Origin: Terrimesophilobacter sp039923755
GTDB lineage: Bacteria > Actinomycetota > Actinomycetes > Actinomycetales > Microbacteriaceae
NCBI GenBank assembly: GCA_039923755.1
Contig: JBDTCD010000079.1
Location: forward strand, 1 to 5,203
Length of the DNA: 5,203 nt
Direction of reading: 5' to 3'
The notes beneath the pieces were generated by a model. It was given only the letters and a program-made list of their open reading frames with translations. It did not search any database and was not told the origin of the DNA. The position numbers and the translations under genes were made by a program. Below are positions 1 to 5,203 of this stretch, piece by piece. Within the stretch, counting starts at the first letter, position 1. Every line of letters starts with the position of its first letter.

Positions 1-289
1 GGAGGAGTCCCGCATCGGTCACGAGCGCTGCGGCATCCCGGAGCGCATAGGAATAGTGGGTGACCGCAGCCGGGTTCAGGATGACATGCGAACCGGTGTC
101 GACAGCCTCGTGCAGCCACGACATGAGCTCGGCTTCGTCATCCGACTGGCGGAGCTCAAGTTCGGTGCCCTCTGCCGCTGCGATCAGTTGTGTCCGAAGG
201 TCTTCAAGACTCAGTGAACCGTACACCTCGGGTTCTCTCGTGCCGAGGCGTTGGAGGTTCGGTCCGTTGAGGACGAGGATGCGCGTCAT
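1..289 (-). CDS. aroQ: 3-dehydroquinate dehydratase, type II (AroQ), C-terminus cut by window edge
   Basis: Type II dehydroquinase, a cytoplasmic enzyme that dehydrates 3-dehydroquinate to 3-dehydroshikimate (shikimate step 3). I translated it by hand from the minus strand: 96 residues are visible, about two thirds of the usual 145-150. The start M-T-R-I-L-V-L-N-G-P-N is the canonical N-terminus. R18 and Y23 in the segment R-E-P-E-V-Y-G match the catalytic Arg and Tyr of the flexible lid. Q48-S-D-D-E and N72-P-A-A-V-T-H78 match the substrate-binding region, with the conserved A-L-R-D-A following. The later E-x-H-I-S motif with the second catalytic His lies outside the window. The ATG is 10 bp after the aroB stop, and I see no good Shine-Dalgarno sequence, so translation may be coupled to aroB. 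The family call is secure. The Y-S-Y in place of the more common T-S-V after the His is a lineage variant as far as I recall. Confidence 0.95.
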   Translation of the reverse strand, partial: MTRILVLNGPNLQRLGTREPEVYGSLSLEDLRTQLIAAAEGTELELRQSDDEAELMSWLHEAVDTGSHVILNPAAVTHYSYALRDAAALVTDAGLL

Positions 290-299
290 GCGAGCAACT

Positions 300-1382
300 C
301 TAACTGCCGACTTCCTGCCAGGCGGCGAAGAGCAGGGATTCGTCGGGTCCGGCGAGGATCGTCGGCCGTGCAACGCCATCGAGGATCACGAATCTCAGCA
401 TGTCACCTCGAGCCTTTTTATCCCGTTTCATTACGCTGACGAGGGTATTCCACCGTCCGATCGGGTAGGTCACCGGCAGCCCAATCGATGTCAGGATGCT
501 GCGGTGCCGATCGACAACGTCGTCGCCCAGTCGGCCAGCGAGTCGAGCGAGTTCCGCCGCGAACATCATGCCCACCGAAACGGCTGCACCGTGCCGCCAG
601 TGAAACCTCTCAGCGTATTCAATCGCGTGGCCGAGGGTGTGCCCGTAGTTCAGGATCTCGCGCAACCCGGTGTCGCGGAAGTCCTCACCAACGACCTTAG
701 CTTTTACCCCAATGGACAGTTCGATGAGACGTCGGAACTCCTCTGAGTTGGGATCGGTCGCGGCCGCAACATCCCGTTCGATGATGTCGAGGATCTCCGG
801 TTCAGCAATGAATCCGCACTTCACGATCTCGCCGAATCCGGCAAGTAGTTCCATCCGATCCAGCCCCGAGAGAATGTCGAGATCGGCGATGACCGCCGAG
901 GGTGCATGGAATGCCCCCACGAGGTTTTTGCCCTCGGACGTGTTGATGCCGGTCTTCCCGCCGATGGACGCATCCACCATGCCGAGCACGGTCGTAGGAA
1001 CCTGGATGAGCGTGACACCACGCAACCAGGTTGCCGCGACGAACCCGGCGAGATCGGTGGCAGCTCCTCCGCCGAATCCGATGATCGCATCGGTGCGCGT
1101 GAAGTCGGCTGTACCGAGAATCTGCCAGCAGAACGCGGCAACTTCGACGCGTTTTGCGGCCTCACCGTCCGGAACTTCCGCAAGGAGTACCTCGTATTTC
1201 TTCGACAGCTCCTCGCGAAGTTGCCCAGCCAGGGTCGCAAGCGATGGCTGGTGGACAATGAGCACTTTACGAACGGTGGAATCGAGTCGACCGGCGATGC
1301 CGCCCAATATCCCGCCGCCCAATATCCCGCGGCCAACCTCGACGTCGTAGGGCTCCACTCCCGTGAAAGTGATGATGGTCAT
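300..1382 (-). CDS. aroB: 3-dehydroquinate synthase (AroB)
   Basis: Cytoplasmic NAD- and divalent-metal-dependent enzyme that cyclises DAHP to 3-dehydroquinate with loss of phosphate (shikimate step 2). The 360 residues fit the usual 350-370. The nucleotide-binding core is clear: G-F-G-G-G-A-A-T-D at 102-110, P-T-T-V-L-G-M-V-D-A-S-I-G-G-K-T-G-I-N around 129-147, and N153-L-V-G-A-F-H. Expected metal ligands are E185 (G-F-G-E-I-V-K), H248 (N-Y-G-H-T-L-G-H) and H264 (W-R-H-G). H252 and the D-K-K at 321-323 are also conserved. I chose the ATG at 1382 because G-G-G-A-G-G-A-G lies 5 nt upstream and the ATG overlaps the aroK stop as ATGA; a start at 1406 would add eight unconserved residues inside aroK. 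An oddity is the five-residue duplication I-L-G-G-G / I-L-G-G-I at residues 20-29, encoded by a perfect tandem DNA repeat, where I expect relatives to have one copy. Confidence 0.97.
   Translation of the reverse strand: MTIITFTGVEPYDVEVGRGILGGGILGGIAGRLDSTVRKVLIVHQPSLATLAGQLREELSKKYEVLLAEVPDGEAAKRVEVAAFCWQILGTADFTRTDAIIGFGGGAATDLAGFVAATWLRGVTLIQVPTTVLGMVDASIGGKTGINTSEGKNLVGAFHAPSAVIADLDILSGLDRMELLAGFGEIVKCGFIAEPEILDIIERDVAAATDPNSEEFRRLIELSIGVKAKVVGEDFRDTGLREILNYGHTLGHAIEYAERFHWRHGAAVSVGMMFAAELARLAGRLGDDVVDRHRSILTSIGLPVTYPIGRWNTLVSVMKRDKKARGDMLRFVILDGVARPTILAGPDESLLFAAWQEVGS
1299..1330 (-). repeat. Perfect 15-bp tandem duplication in aroB
   Basis: On the plus strand GCCGCCCAATATCCC occurs at 1299-1313 and again, identically, at 1314-1328; the match continues for two more bases to 1330. 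The unit is a multiple of three, so the reading frame is kept and the peptide I-L-G-G-G is followed by I-L-G-G-I. This points to a recent slippage or duplication event. Exact copy identity is read directly; the recency is inferred. Confidence 0.93.
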
Positions 1383-1891
1383 CCGTTCTCCTCCCGCTGC
1401 ACCCATTCTGCAAGTTCGTGCGCGATCGATGTCACCGTGCGGTTCGAACTGTCGACGATGCGCGTTGCGAGGCGTTCATATAGTGGCGCTCGCTCACCGG
1501 CAAGTTGCTTCCACGATTCGATGCCGCCCTTCAGCAGCGGCCGCGTTGCGCCCCGGATTCGCGCACCAACGGCATCGGCGGACACCGTCACAAGAACCAC
1601 GCGGGCTCCGACCAGATCCGCCTGGGTGTCAACGTCGAGAACGGCTCCGCCCCCGAGCGCGACCACGCACACTTCCGTCAAGGCCCTGGCCACCTCGGCA
1701 CGCTCTGCAGCCCTGAACCATTCCTCGCCGTGTTGGGCGAATATCCCTGAGATCGATCCGTGTTTCGCCACGATCCGACGGTCCGTGTCGACGAACGGAA
1801 CCCGCAGCAACTTAGCCACCGTCCTGCCGAGCGCGCTTTTGCCCGCCCCCGGCGGACCGATGACGACCAACAGAGGTCGAGATTGGTTCAT
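1379..1891 (-). CDS. aroK: Shikimate kinase (AroK)
   Basis: ATP-dependent kinase that phosphorylates the 3-hydroxyl of shikimate (step 5). It is a small cytoplasmic P-loop protein of 170 residues, the normal family size. The Walker A motif G-P-P-G-A-G-K-S spans 12-19. D35-T-D37 and R60 (in E-E-W-F-R) fit the shikimate-binding residues known from the Mycobacterium enzyme (D34, R58). G80-G-G is the third substrate-binding element. R117 (T-R-P-L-L) lies in the lid, and R134 (R-A-P-L-Y) matches the last substrate-binding Arg. I placed the start at the ATG at 1891, which overlaps the aroC stop as ATGA. Longer readings to 2083 only translate aroC out of frame and precede the conserved beta strand with junk. 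No strong Shine-Dalgarno precedes this ATG, so re-initiation after aroC termination is the likely mode of translation. The last codon overlaps the aroB start. Confidence 0.96.
   Translation of the reverse strand: MNQSRPLLVVIGPPGAGKSALGRTVAKLLRVPFVDTDRRIVAKHGSISGIFAQHGEEWFRAAERAEVARALTEVCVVALGGGAVLDVDTQADLVGARVVLVTVSADAVGARIRGATRPLLKGGIESWKQLAGERAPLYERLATRIVDSSNRTVTSIAHELAEWVQREENG
1388..1395 (-). promoter_or_regulatory. Ribosome binding site of aroB, inside the 3' end of aroK
   Basis: On the minus strand GGGAGGAG lies 5 nt before the ATG at 1382. It decides the aroB start in favour of 1382 over the longer in-frame reading from 1406. It lies within the last codons of aroK, which read through it as R-E-E. 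Confidence 0.85.
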
Positions 1892-3111
1892 TCCGGGTGA
1901 GACTGACGCTGGCCCGAGCCATAGCGGGTTGACGTGAGATTGGCGGGAATCGCCAAGAGGTAACTGTTCAGGTTCCTGCGTGTTTCGGCAATCGAATCCC
2001 CACCGAACTTCTCCATGATCGAATTCGCCAGCACCAACGCGACCATAGCTTCGGCCACCACGCCGGCGGCGGGAACCGCGCACACGTCAGAGCGCTGGTG
2101 GTGAGCTTCGGCGACACCGCCGGTGGCAATATCGACCGTGCGCAGGGCGCGGGGCACAGTGGAAATTGGTTTCATGGCAGCGCTGACCCTCAGGACGGTT
2201 CCCGTGCTCATGCCCCCTTCCGTCCCGCCAGCGCGGTCGGTCGTGCGGGTGATGCCGGATTCGGAGGCAAAAAGCTCGTCGTGGGCCTGCGAACCCCGCC
2301 TGGTTGCAGTCGCGAATCCGTCACCGACTTCCACCGCCTTAATCGCCTGGATGCCCATGAGCGCTGCAGCAAGCTGGGAGTCCAGCCGACGGTCCCAATG
2401 AGCGTATGAACCCAACCCTGGTGGAAGTCCATACGCCAAAACTTCGACCACTCCACCGAGAGTGTCTCCGTCCTTTTGTGCGGAATCCACCTCCGCCACC
2501 ATGCGCACGCTCGTCTCGGGATCCGCGCATCTCAGTAGATCGTCATCGAGACGCTCCACGTCATCGGGTTCTGGCAACCGAGTTCCCTCCGGCACTCTGA
2601 CGGTACCGATCGAGACGGTGTGGCTGACTAGCCGAATGCCCAGTTCCATCAGAAATGCTCTCGCAATCGCGCCGAGAGCCACTCTCGCGGCAGTTTCGCG
2701 TGCACTTGCTCTTTCGAGCACGTTCCGCGCCTCATCGAAGCCGTACTTCTGCATTCCGACGAGGTCCGCGTGGCCGGGCCGCGGCCGAGTCAGTGGCGCG
2801 CCGCGACCCTTGGGTAACGTTGAGACGTCTACCGGCTCAGGGCTCATCACCTCAACCCAACGCGGCCACTCGGTGTTGCCAATTCGAATGGCGATTGGGC
2901 TGCCCATGGTGAGCCCGAAGCGAACTCCCGCCGAGAGGGTGAGCTCGTCCTCTTCGAACTTCTGGCGCGCCCCGCGGCCGTACCCGAGCTTGCGGCGGGC
3001 TAGATCCTCACGGATTCCCGCGAGGCTCACCGGGACGCCAGCAGGCATTCCCTCGATAATGGCCACAAGTTCCGGACCATGTGATTCACCCGCAGTCAGC
3101 CATCGAAGCAT
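1888..3111 (-). CDS. aroC: Chorismate synthase (AroC, called AroF in mycobacteria)
   Basis: Trans-eliminates phosphate from EPSP to give chorismate, the branch point for aromatic amino acids, folates and quinones; the family needs reduced FMN. The 407-residue length is close to actinobacterial homologues. Conserved blocks appear in order: L-T-A-G-E-S-H11-G at the N-terminus, R-R-K-L-G-Y-G-R-G around 39-47, R-P-G-H114-A-D, the R-A-S-A-R-E-T-A signature at 135-142, D-R-R-L-D-S at 240-245 with I-K-A-V-E-V-G-D-G-F after it, A-G-G-T-E-G-G-M-S-T-G near 294-304, M-K-P-I-S-T-V-P, and H-Q-R-S-D343-V-C-A-V-P-A-A-G. The two His are the expected acid/base residues. Residues after about 385 form a variable tail. 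The start is canonical (M-L-R-W-L-T-A-G-E) with a strong ribosome binding site 7 nt upstream, the best one in the operon together with that of aroB. A 50-bp gap separates it from aroE. Confidence 0.98.
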   Translation of the reverse strand: MLRWLTAGESHGPELVAIIEGMPAGVPVSLAGIREDLARRKLGYGRGARQKFEEDELTLSAGVRFGLTMGSPIAIRIGNTEWPRWVEVMSPEPVDVSTLPKGRGAPLTRPRPGHADLVGMQKYGFDEARNVLERASARETAARVALGAIARAFLMELGIRLVSHTVSIGTVRVPEGTRLPEPDDVERLDDDLLRCADPETSVRMVAEVDSAQKDGDTLGGVVEVLAYGLPPGLGSYAHWDRRLDSQLAAALMGIQAIKAVEVGDGFATATRRGSQAHDELFASESGITRTTDRAGGTEGGMSTGTVLRVSAAMKPISTVPRALRTVDIATGGVAEAHHQRSDVCAVPAAGVVAEAMVALVLANSIMEKFGGDSIAETRRNLNSYLLAIPANLTSTRYGSGQRQSHPE

Positions 3112-3118
3112 GCAGCCA

Positions 3119-3125
3119 TCCTCCC
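3119..3125 (-). promoter_or_regulatory. Ribosome binding site of aroC
   Basis: On the minus strand GGGAGGA ends 7 nt before the ATG at 3111, a near-perfect Shine-Dalgarno sequence. It sits in the only gap of the operon (3112-3161), so aroC does not depend on overlap with aroE for translation. I see no convincing -35/-10 pair or terminator in this gap. Confidence 0.85.
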
Positions 3126-3161
3126 ATGATCCAAGCTTCCCAAAATCACCTGGTTGCAGGC

Positions 3162-4001
3162 TTAGCCCGCGCCGAATGCGGCTGCCCGCATGGCTTCGAG
3201 CACGCCGGCCTCCGTGGGAAGTTCGAGCTCTTGGTGCCCTCCCACAAATATCCGAACCTGGGCTAGCGCCTGGTAAAGAAGCATTCCCATGCCGTTATTG
3301 ACGATTGCGCCCTCCGCCTCCAGCCAGTGACGCGCGACCGCAGTTGGCCACGGGTCATAGGCAATATCGACGAGCGGCACCTCCGCACGGAGGCGGTAGG
3401 GGAAATTGGCGGAGAGCGTTGCGGCGCCGGGAAGTGTGCTGATGACGGCATCCACCGTCCCTACATGACGAACTTCGCTGACGACATCGACACCCAAGCC
3501 AATTCGCTCTGCCACAGTACTGACTTCGGCAGCGCGGCCGGGAGATCTCGCCCACACCGTCGCGTGGTGTGCGCCGAGTCGCTTCAGGGCGACAACGATC
3601 GAACACGCGGTCGCGCCGGCACCGAGGATGAGAGCCGTCGTGAGCCGCTCTGGCATCGCTTCCGACAGCATCCGTTCCGCGCCGTAGACGTCGGTATTGA
3701 ATCCGCTGAGGCGCCCTCCGGCGACCACGACGGTATTAGCTGAACCCACGACGTCGACCAGGTCATCGCGGGTTTCGAGGTGGCGGATGATTTCTCTTTT
3801 CAGAGGCATCGTCAGGGACAAACCGCGCCATGAGGCGTCGAGCCTCTTGAGGAACTGCGCAAGTCCGTCCGCGTCGACCTCAATCGCCTCGTAGTTCCAT
3901 GGGATGCCGAGAACCTGGTAGGCCGCTGCATGCAGGGCGGGAGATTTCGAGTGTGAAATGGGTGAGCCGAGAACTGCAAGTCGGCGGACATGCTCAGCCA
4001 C
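3162..4001 (-). CDS. aroE: Shikimate dehydrogenase (AroE)
   Basis: Reduces 3-dehydroshikimate to shikimate (step 4), normally with NADPH. With a GTG start at 4001 it has 279 residues, typical of the family. The substrate domain starts with A-V-L-G-S-P-I-S-H-S-K-S-P at 9-21, where S16 and S18 fit the shikimate-binding serines. The catalytic pair is K68 (L-T-M-P-L-K) and D104 (G-F-N-T-D). N89 in S-A-N-T is also conserved. The Rossmann domain has G-A-G-A-T at 127-131, and A-R-S-P-G-R at 151-156 sits where NADP-specific enzymes carry their basic N-R-T-x-x-R motif, so NADP use is likely but not proved. N-G-M-G-M-L-L-Y-Q is the C-terminal substrate motif. I chose the GTG because conserved sequence begins right after it; a start at 4055 would only read mltG out of frame. 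The GTG overlaps the mltG stop by 8 bp and lacks a clear Shine-Dalgarno, so the exact start is less certain than the gene. Confidence 0.95.
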   Translation of the reverse strand: MAEHVRRLAVLGSPISHSKSPALHAAAYQVLGIPWNYEAIEVDADGLAQFLKRLDASWRGLSLTMPLKREIIRHLETRDDLVDVVGSANTVVVAGGRLSGFNTDVYGAERMLSEAMPERLTTALILGAGATACSIVVALKRLGAHHATVWARSPGRAAEVSTVAERIGLGVDVVSEVRHVGTVDAVISTLPGAATLSANFPYRLRAEVPLVDIAYDPWPTAVARHWLEAEGAIVNNGMGMLLYQALAQVRIFVGGHQELELPTEAGVLEAMRAAAFGAG

Positions 4002-5203
4002 AGTTGGGGCTCTGCGATGCCCGGCACCAAGCCTGCAACTGGTTGACGGCGGCATTGTGCTGCGCCAATGTCACCGAGAAGACTGTCTCACCGGTGTCAA
4101 GGTTGACCGAAACGAAATAGAACCATGGGCCAGCCACCGGATGCAAAGCCGCATCGATCGCAAGATCACCAGCGGCACCGATCGGACCGATCGGCAATCC
4201 AGGATTCGCATAGGTGTTGTATTTGTTCGACTTATCCGCGCGTTCTGCAGAGGTGGTCCAGACGGTGTGGGTTCTTCCCGTGCCGTACGCAACTGTCGCG
4301 TCGGACTCGAGGTGCCACCCGTCAGTCAAGCGGTTCGTGAACACTCTGGATACTTTGTAGAAGTCTTTCGAGTCCCGGCCAGCTTCACGTTGAATGATGG
4401 AGGCGAGTGTGAGCACGCGAAGTCGATCGGCGGGGGCGACGCCTGCAGCATCAAGCGACGTGAAAGTACGGTTGACCAATGTTGTCAGGACGCTGCGAGC
4501 ATTCACGCTCGGATCGAATTTGTATGTCGCGGGGAACAGATATCCCTCAAGGCTCGGCGCATCTTTGGCTACCCCGTAGGCGGTGGGATCCTTGGCGGCA
4601 GCGACGAAGTCTGCCACCGAAATGCCCGTCGCCGTGCTCAGGATCTGGAACACCTGATCGATGCTCTTGCCTTCGGGAATCAGGGCGGTACGTTCCACCC
4701 GGCTCGCCGGATTCTGGAGGGCCGTCAAAGCGGCGACGGAACTCATCTTCTCGGACAACACGTAGTAGCCGGGAAAGAATTCCACCGAAGGTTTCTGCTT
4801 CAACAGGAGTCGATAGAACGTGTCGAAGTTCTTGATCACTCCGGCGTCGAGAAGGGAGTTGGTCACGTCGACGCCGGTGTCGCCACTGGCGATCACAATG
4901 GTCGCTTTCCCTGAGCCTTGCCCGACATAGTCGGGAGCGGGAAGTTCCCACCCGAGAGCTTTGCGTACCTGAGGTTCGTAATTCGCCCACACGTAACCCG
5001 CACCTCCACCGGCAAGCCCGAGAATCACCACAACGGCGATAACCCAGCCGATCCAGCGACGACGCGGGCGAGAAGGATCATGGCGCGAAGGATCATGGCG
5101 CGAAGGATTTGGGCGCGAAGATCTTGGGCGCAGCCGCCGTGAGGTCTCGGCGTCTCTGGCTGCACGCCTCGATTGCGGGGCAGGTGGCGCACCGTCGGCG
5201 GGC
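3994..5203 (-). CDS. mltG: Endolytic murein transglycosylase MltG (YceG-like), N-terminus cut by window edge
   Basis: Membrane-anchored lytic transglycosylase that cleaves nascent glycan strands outside the membrane, thought to release or terminate new peptidoglycan chains. The frame stays open to the window edge, giving 402 visible residues; the GTG at 5031 sits inside the membrane segment and is not the start. Visible residues 1-49 are a cytoplasmic tail rich in Arg, Pro, Ser and Ala with pentapeptide repeats. Residues 50-75 (W-I-G-W-V-I-A-V-V-V-I-L-G-L-A, then Gly-rich) form a membrane helix after an R-R-R. The extracellular part has the LysM-like segment ending P-G-Y-Y-V-L, then E-G-Y-L-F-P-A-T-Y, then A-S-I-I-Q-R-E with the expected catalytic Glu at visible residue 273 (codon at 4384-4386), then F-T-N-R-L and N-T-Y-x-N-P-G-L-P-I-G-P-I-G. 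Two Cys lie near the C-terminus. It heads the visible part of the aro operon. Confidence 0.95.
   Translation of the reverse strand, partial: PADGAPPAPQSRRAARDAETSRRLRPRSSRPNPSRHDPSRHDPSRPRRRWIGWVIAVVVILGLAGGGAGYVWANYEPQVRKALGWELPAPDYVGQGSGKATIVIASGDTGVDVTNSLLDAGVIKNFDTFYRLLLKQKPSVEFFPGYYVLSEKMSSVAALTALQNPASRVERTALIPEGKSIDQVFQILSTATGISVADFVAAAKDPTAYGVAKDAPSLEGYLFPATYKFDPSVNARSVLTTLVNRTFTSLDAAGVAPADRLRVLTLASIIQREAGRDSKDFYKVSRVFTNRLTDGWHLESDATVAYGTGRTHTVWTTSAERADKSNKYNTYANPGLPIGPIGAAGDLAIDAALHPVAGPWFYFVSVNLDTGETVFSVTLAQHNAAVNQLQAWCRASQSPNCG
5068..5127 (-). repeat. Four-copy 15-bp tandem repeat in the 5' part of mltG
   Basis: Four adjacent 15-bp units run from 5068 to 5127. On the plus strand the second is GCGCGAAGGATCATG; the first differs from it at one base, the third and fourth at a few. 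They stay in the mltG frame and encode, in protein order, P-R-S-S-R, P-N-P-S-R, H-D-P-S-R, H-D-P-S-R, directly before P-R-R-R-W and the membrane helix. The most similar copies are nearest the membrane segment. The repeat probably arose by slippage in a loosely constrained, disordered tail. Confidence 0.92.

Noticed and set aside
906..1937. A 343-residue open frame on the plus strand across aroB and aroK
   Set aside because: It is antisense to two well-supported genes, has low-complexity Arg/Ser/Pro/Thr content and no recognisable motif. Long antisense frames are expected in GC-rich coding DNA.
3142..3161. Possible terminator hairpin after aroE
   Set aside because: The minus strand reads CCTG-CAAC-CAGG followed by a short T run, but a 4-bp stem is too weak, and aroC follows directly with a strong ribosome binding site.
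3112..3161. Possible internal promoter before aroC
   Set aside because: I looked for -35/-10 boxes on the minus strand in the 50-bp gap and found no pair with reasonable sequence and spacing.
2462..3301. A 279-residue open frame on the plus strand opposite aroC
   Set aside because: Ser/Arg/Pro-rich shadow of the conserved aroC sequence; no independent coding evidence.
3958..4914. A 318-residue open frame on the plus strand opposite mltG
   Set aside because: Mirror of the mltG codon pattern with no family motif, no plausible ribosome binding site context, and it covers the conserved MltG catalytic region.
5029..5031. GTG as the mltG start
   Set aside because: It falls inside the hydrophobic membrane segment; the frame upstream stays open and codes the rest of the helix, an R-R-R stop and a cytoplasmic tail as is usual for actinobacterial MltG.
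4918..5142. Plus-strand frame with repeats of the type M-A-R-R-I
   Set aside because: The repetition is only the 15-bp tandem repeat of mltG read from the other strand; the real frame is mltG, which continues without a stop to the window edge.

Overview
The window is an ordinary chromosomal housekeeping segment from a GC-rich actinobacterium. The order of the genes and the style of the proteins (an actinobacterial-type chorismate synthase, an AroQ with an N-P-A-A-x-T-H-Y-S-Y motif, an MltG with a long basic N-terminal extension) suggest the Micrococcales, possibly Microbacteriaceae. That placement is inference from remembered family sequences; no search was run. Base composition looks like roughly 60% G+C by eye.

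Every supportable gene lies on the minus strand, and together they read as one compact operon, transcribed from right to left: mltG (3994-5203, 5' end outside the window), aroE (3162-4001), aroC (1888-3111), aroK (1379-1891), aroB (300-1382) and aroQ (1-289, 3' end outside the window). Junctions are tight. mltG and aroE overlap by 8 bp. aroC/aroK and aroK/aroB each overlap by 4 bp as ATGA. aroB and aroQ are 10 bp apart. The only real gap is 50 bp between aroE and aroC, and it holds a good ribosome binding site. No stretch longer than 50 bp lacks a gene. No tRNA, rRNA, CRISPR array, mobile element, terminator or convincing promoter was seen.

The five aro genes encode steps 2 to 5 and step 7 of the shikimate pathway: DAHP to 3-dehydroquinate (AroB), to 3-dehydroshikimate (AroQ), to shikimate (AroE), to shikimate 3-phosphate (AroK), and the last step from EPSP to chorismate (AroC). 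Step 1 (DAHP synthase) and step 6 (AroA, EPSP synthase) are not in the window and are presumably elsewhere. MltG is a membrane-anchored endolytic murein transglycosylase that cuts nascent peptidoglycan; it has no direct biochemical link to the pathway and appears simply to be co-transcribed.

I found no previously undescribed system here. The features most worth a second look are two 15-bp-period in-frame tandem repeats: a perfect duplication that adds five residues near the N-terminus of AroB, and a four-copy degenerate repeat encoding pentapeptides in the cytoplasmic tail of MltG just before its membrane segment.
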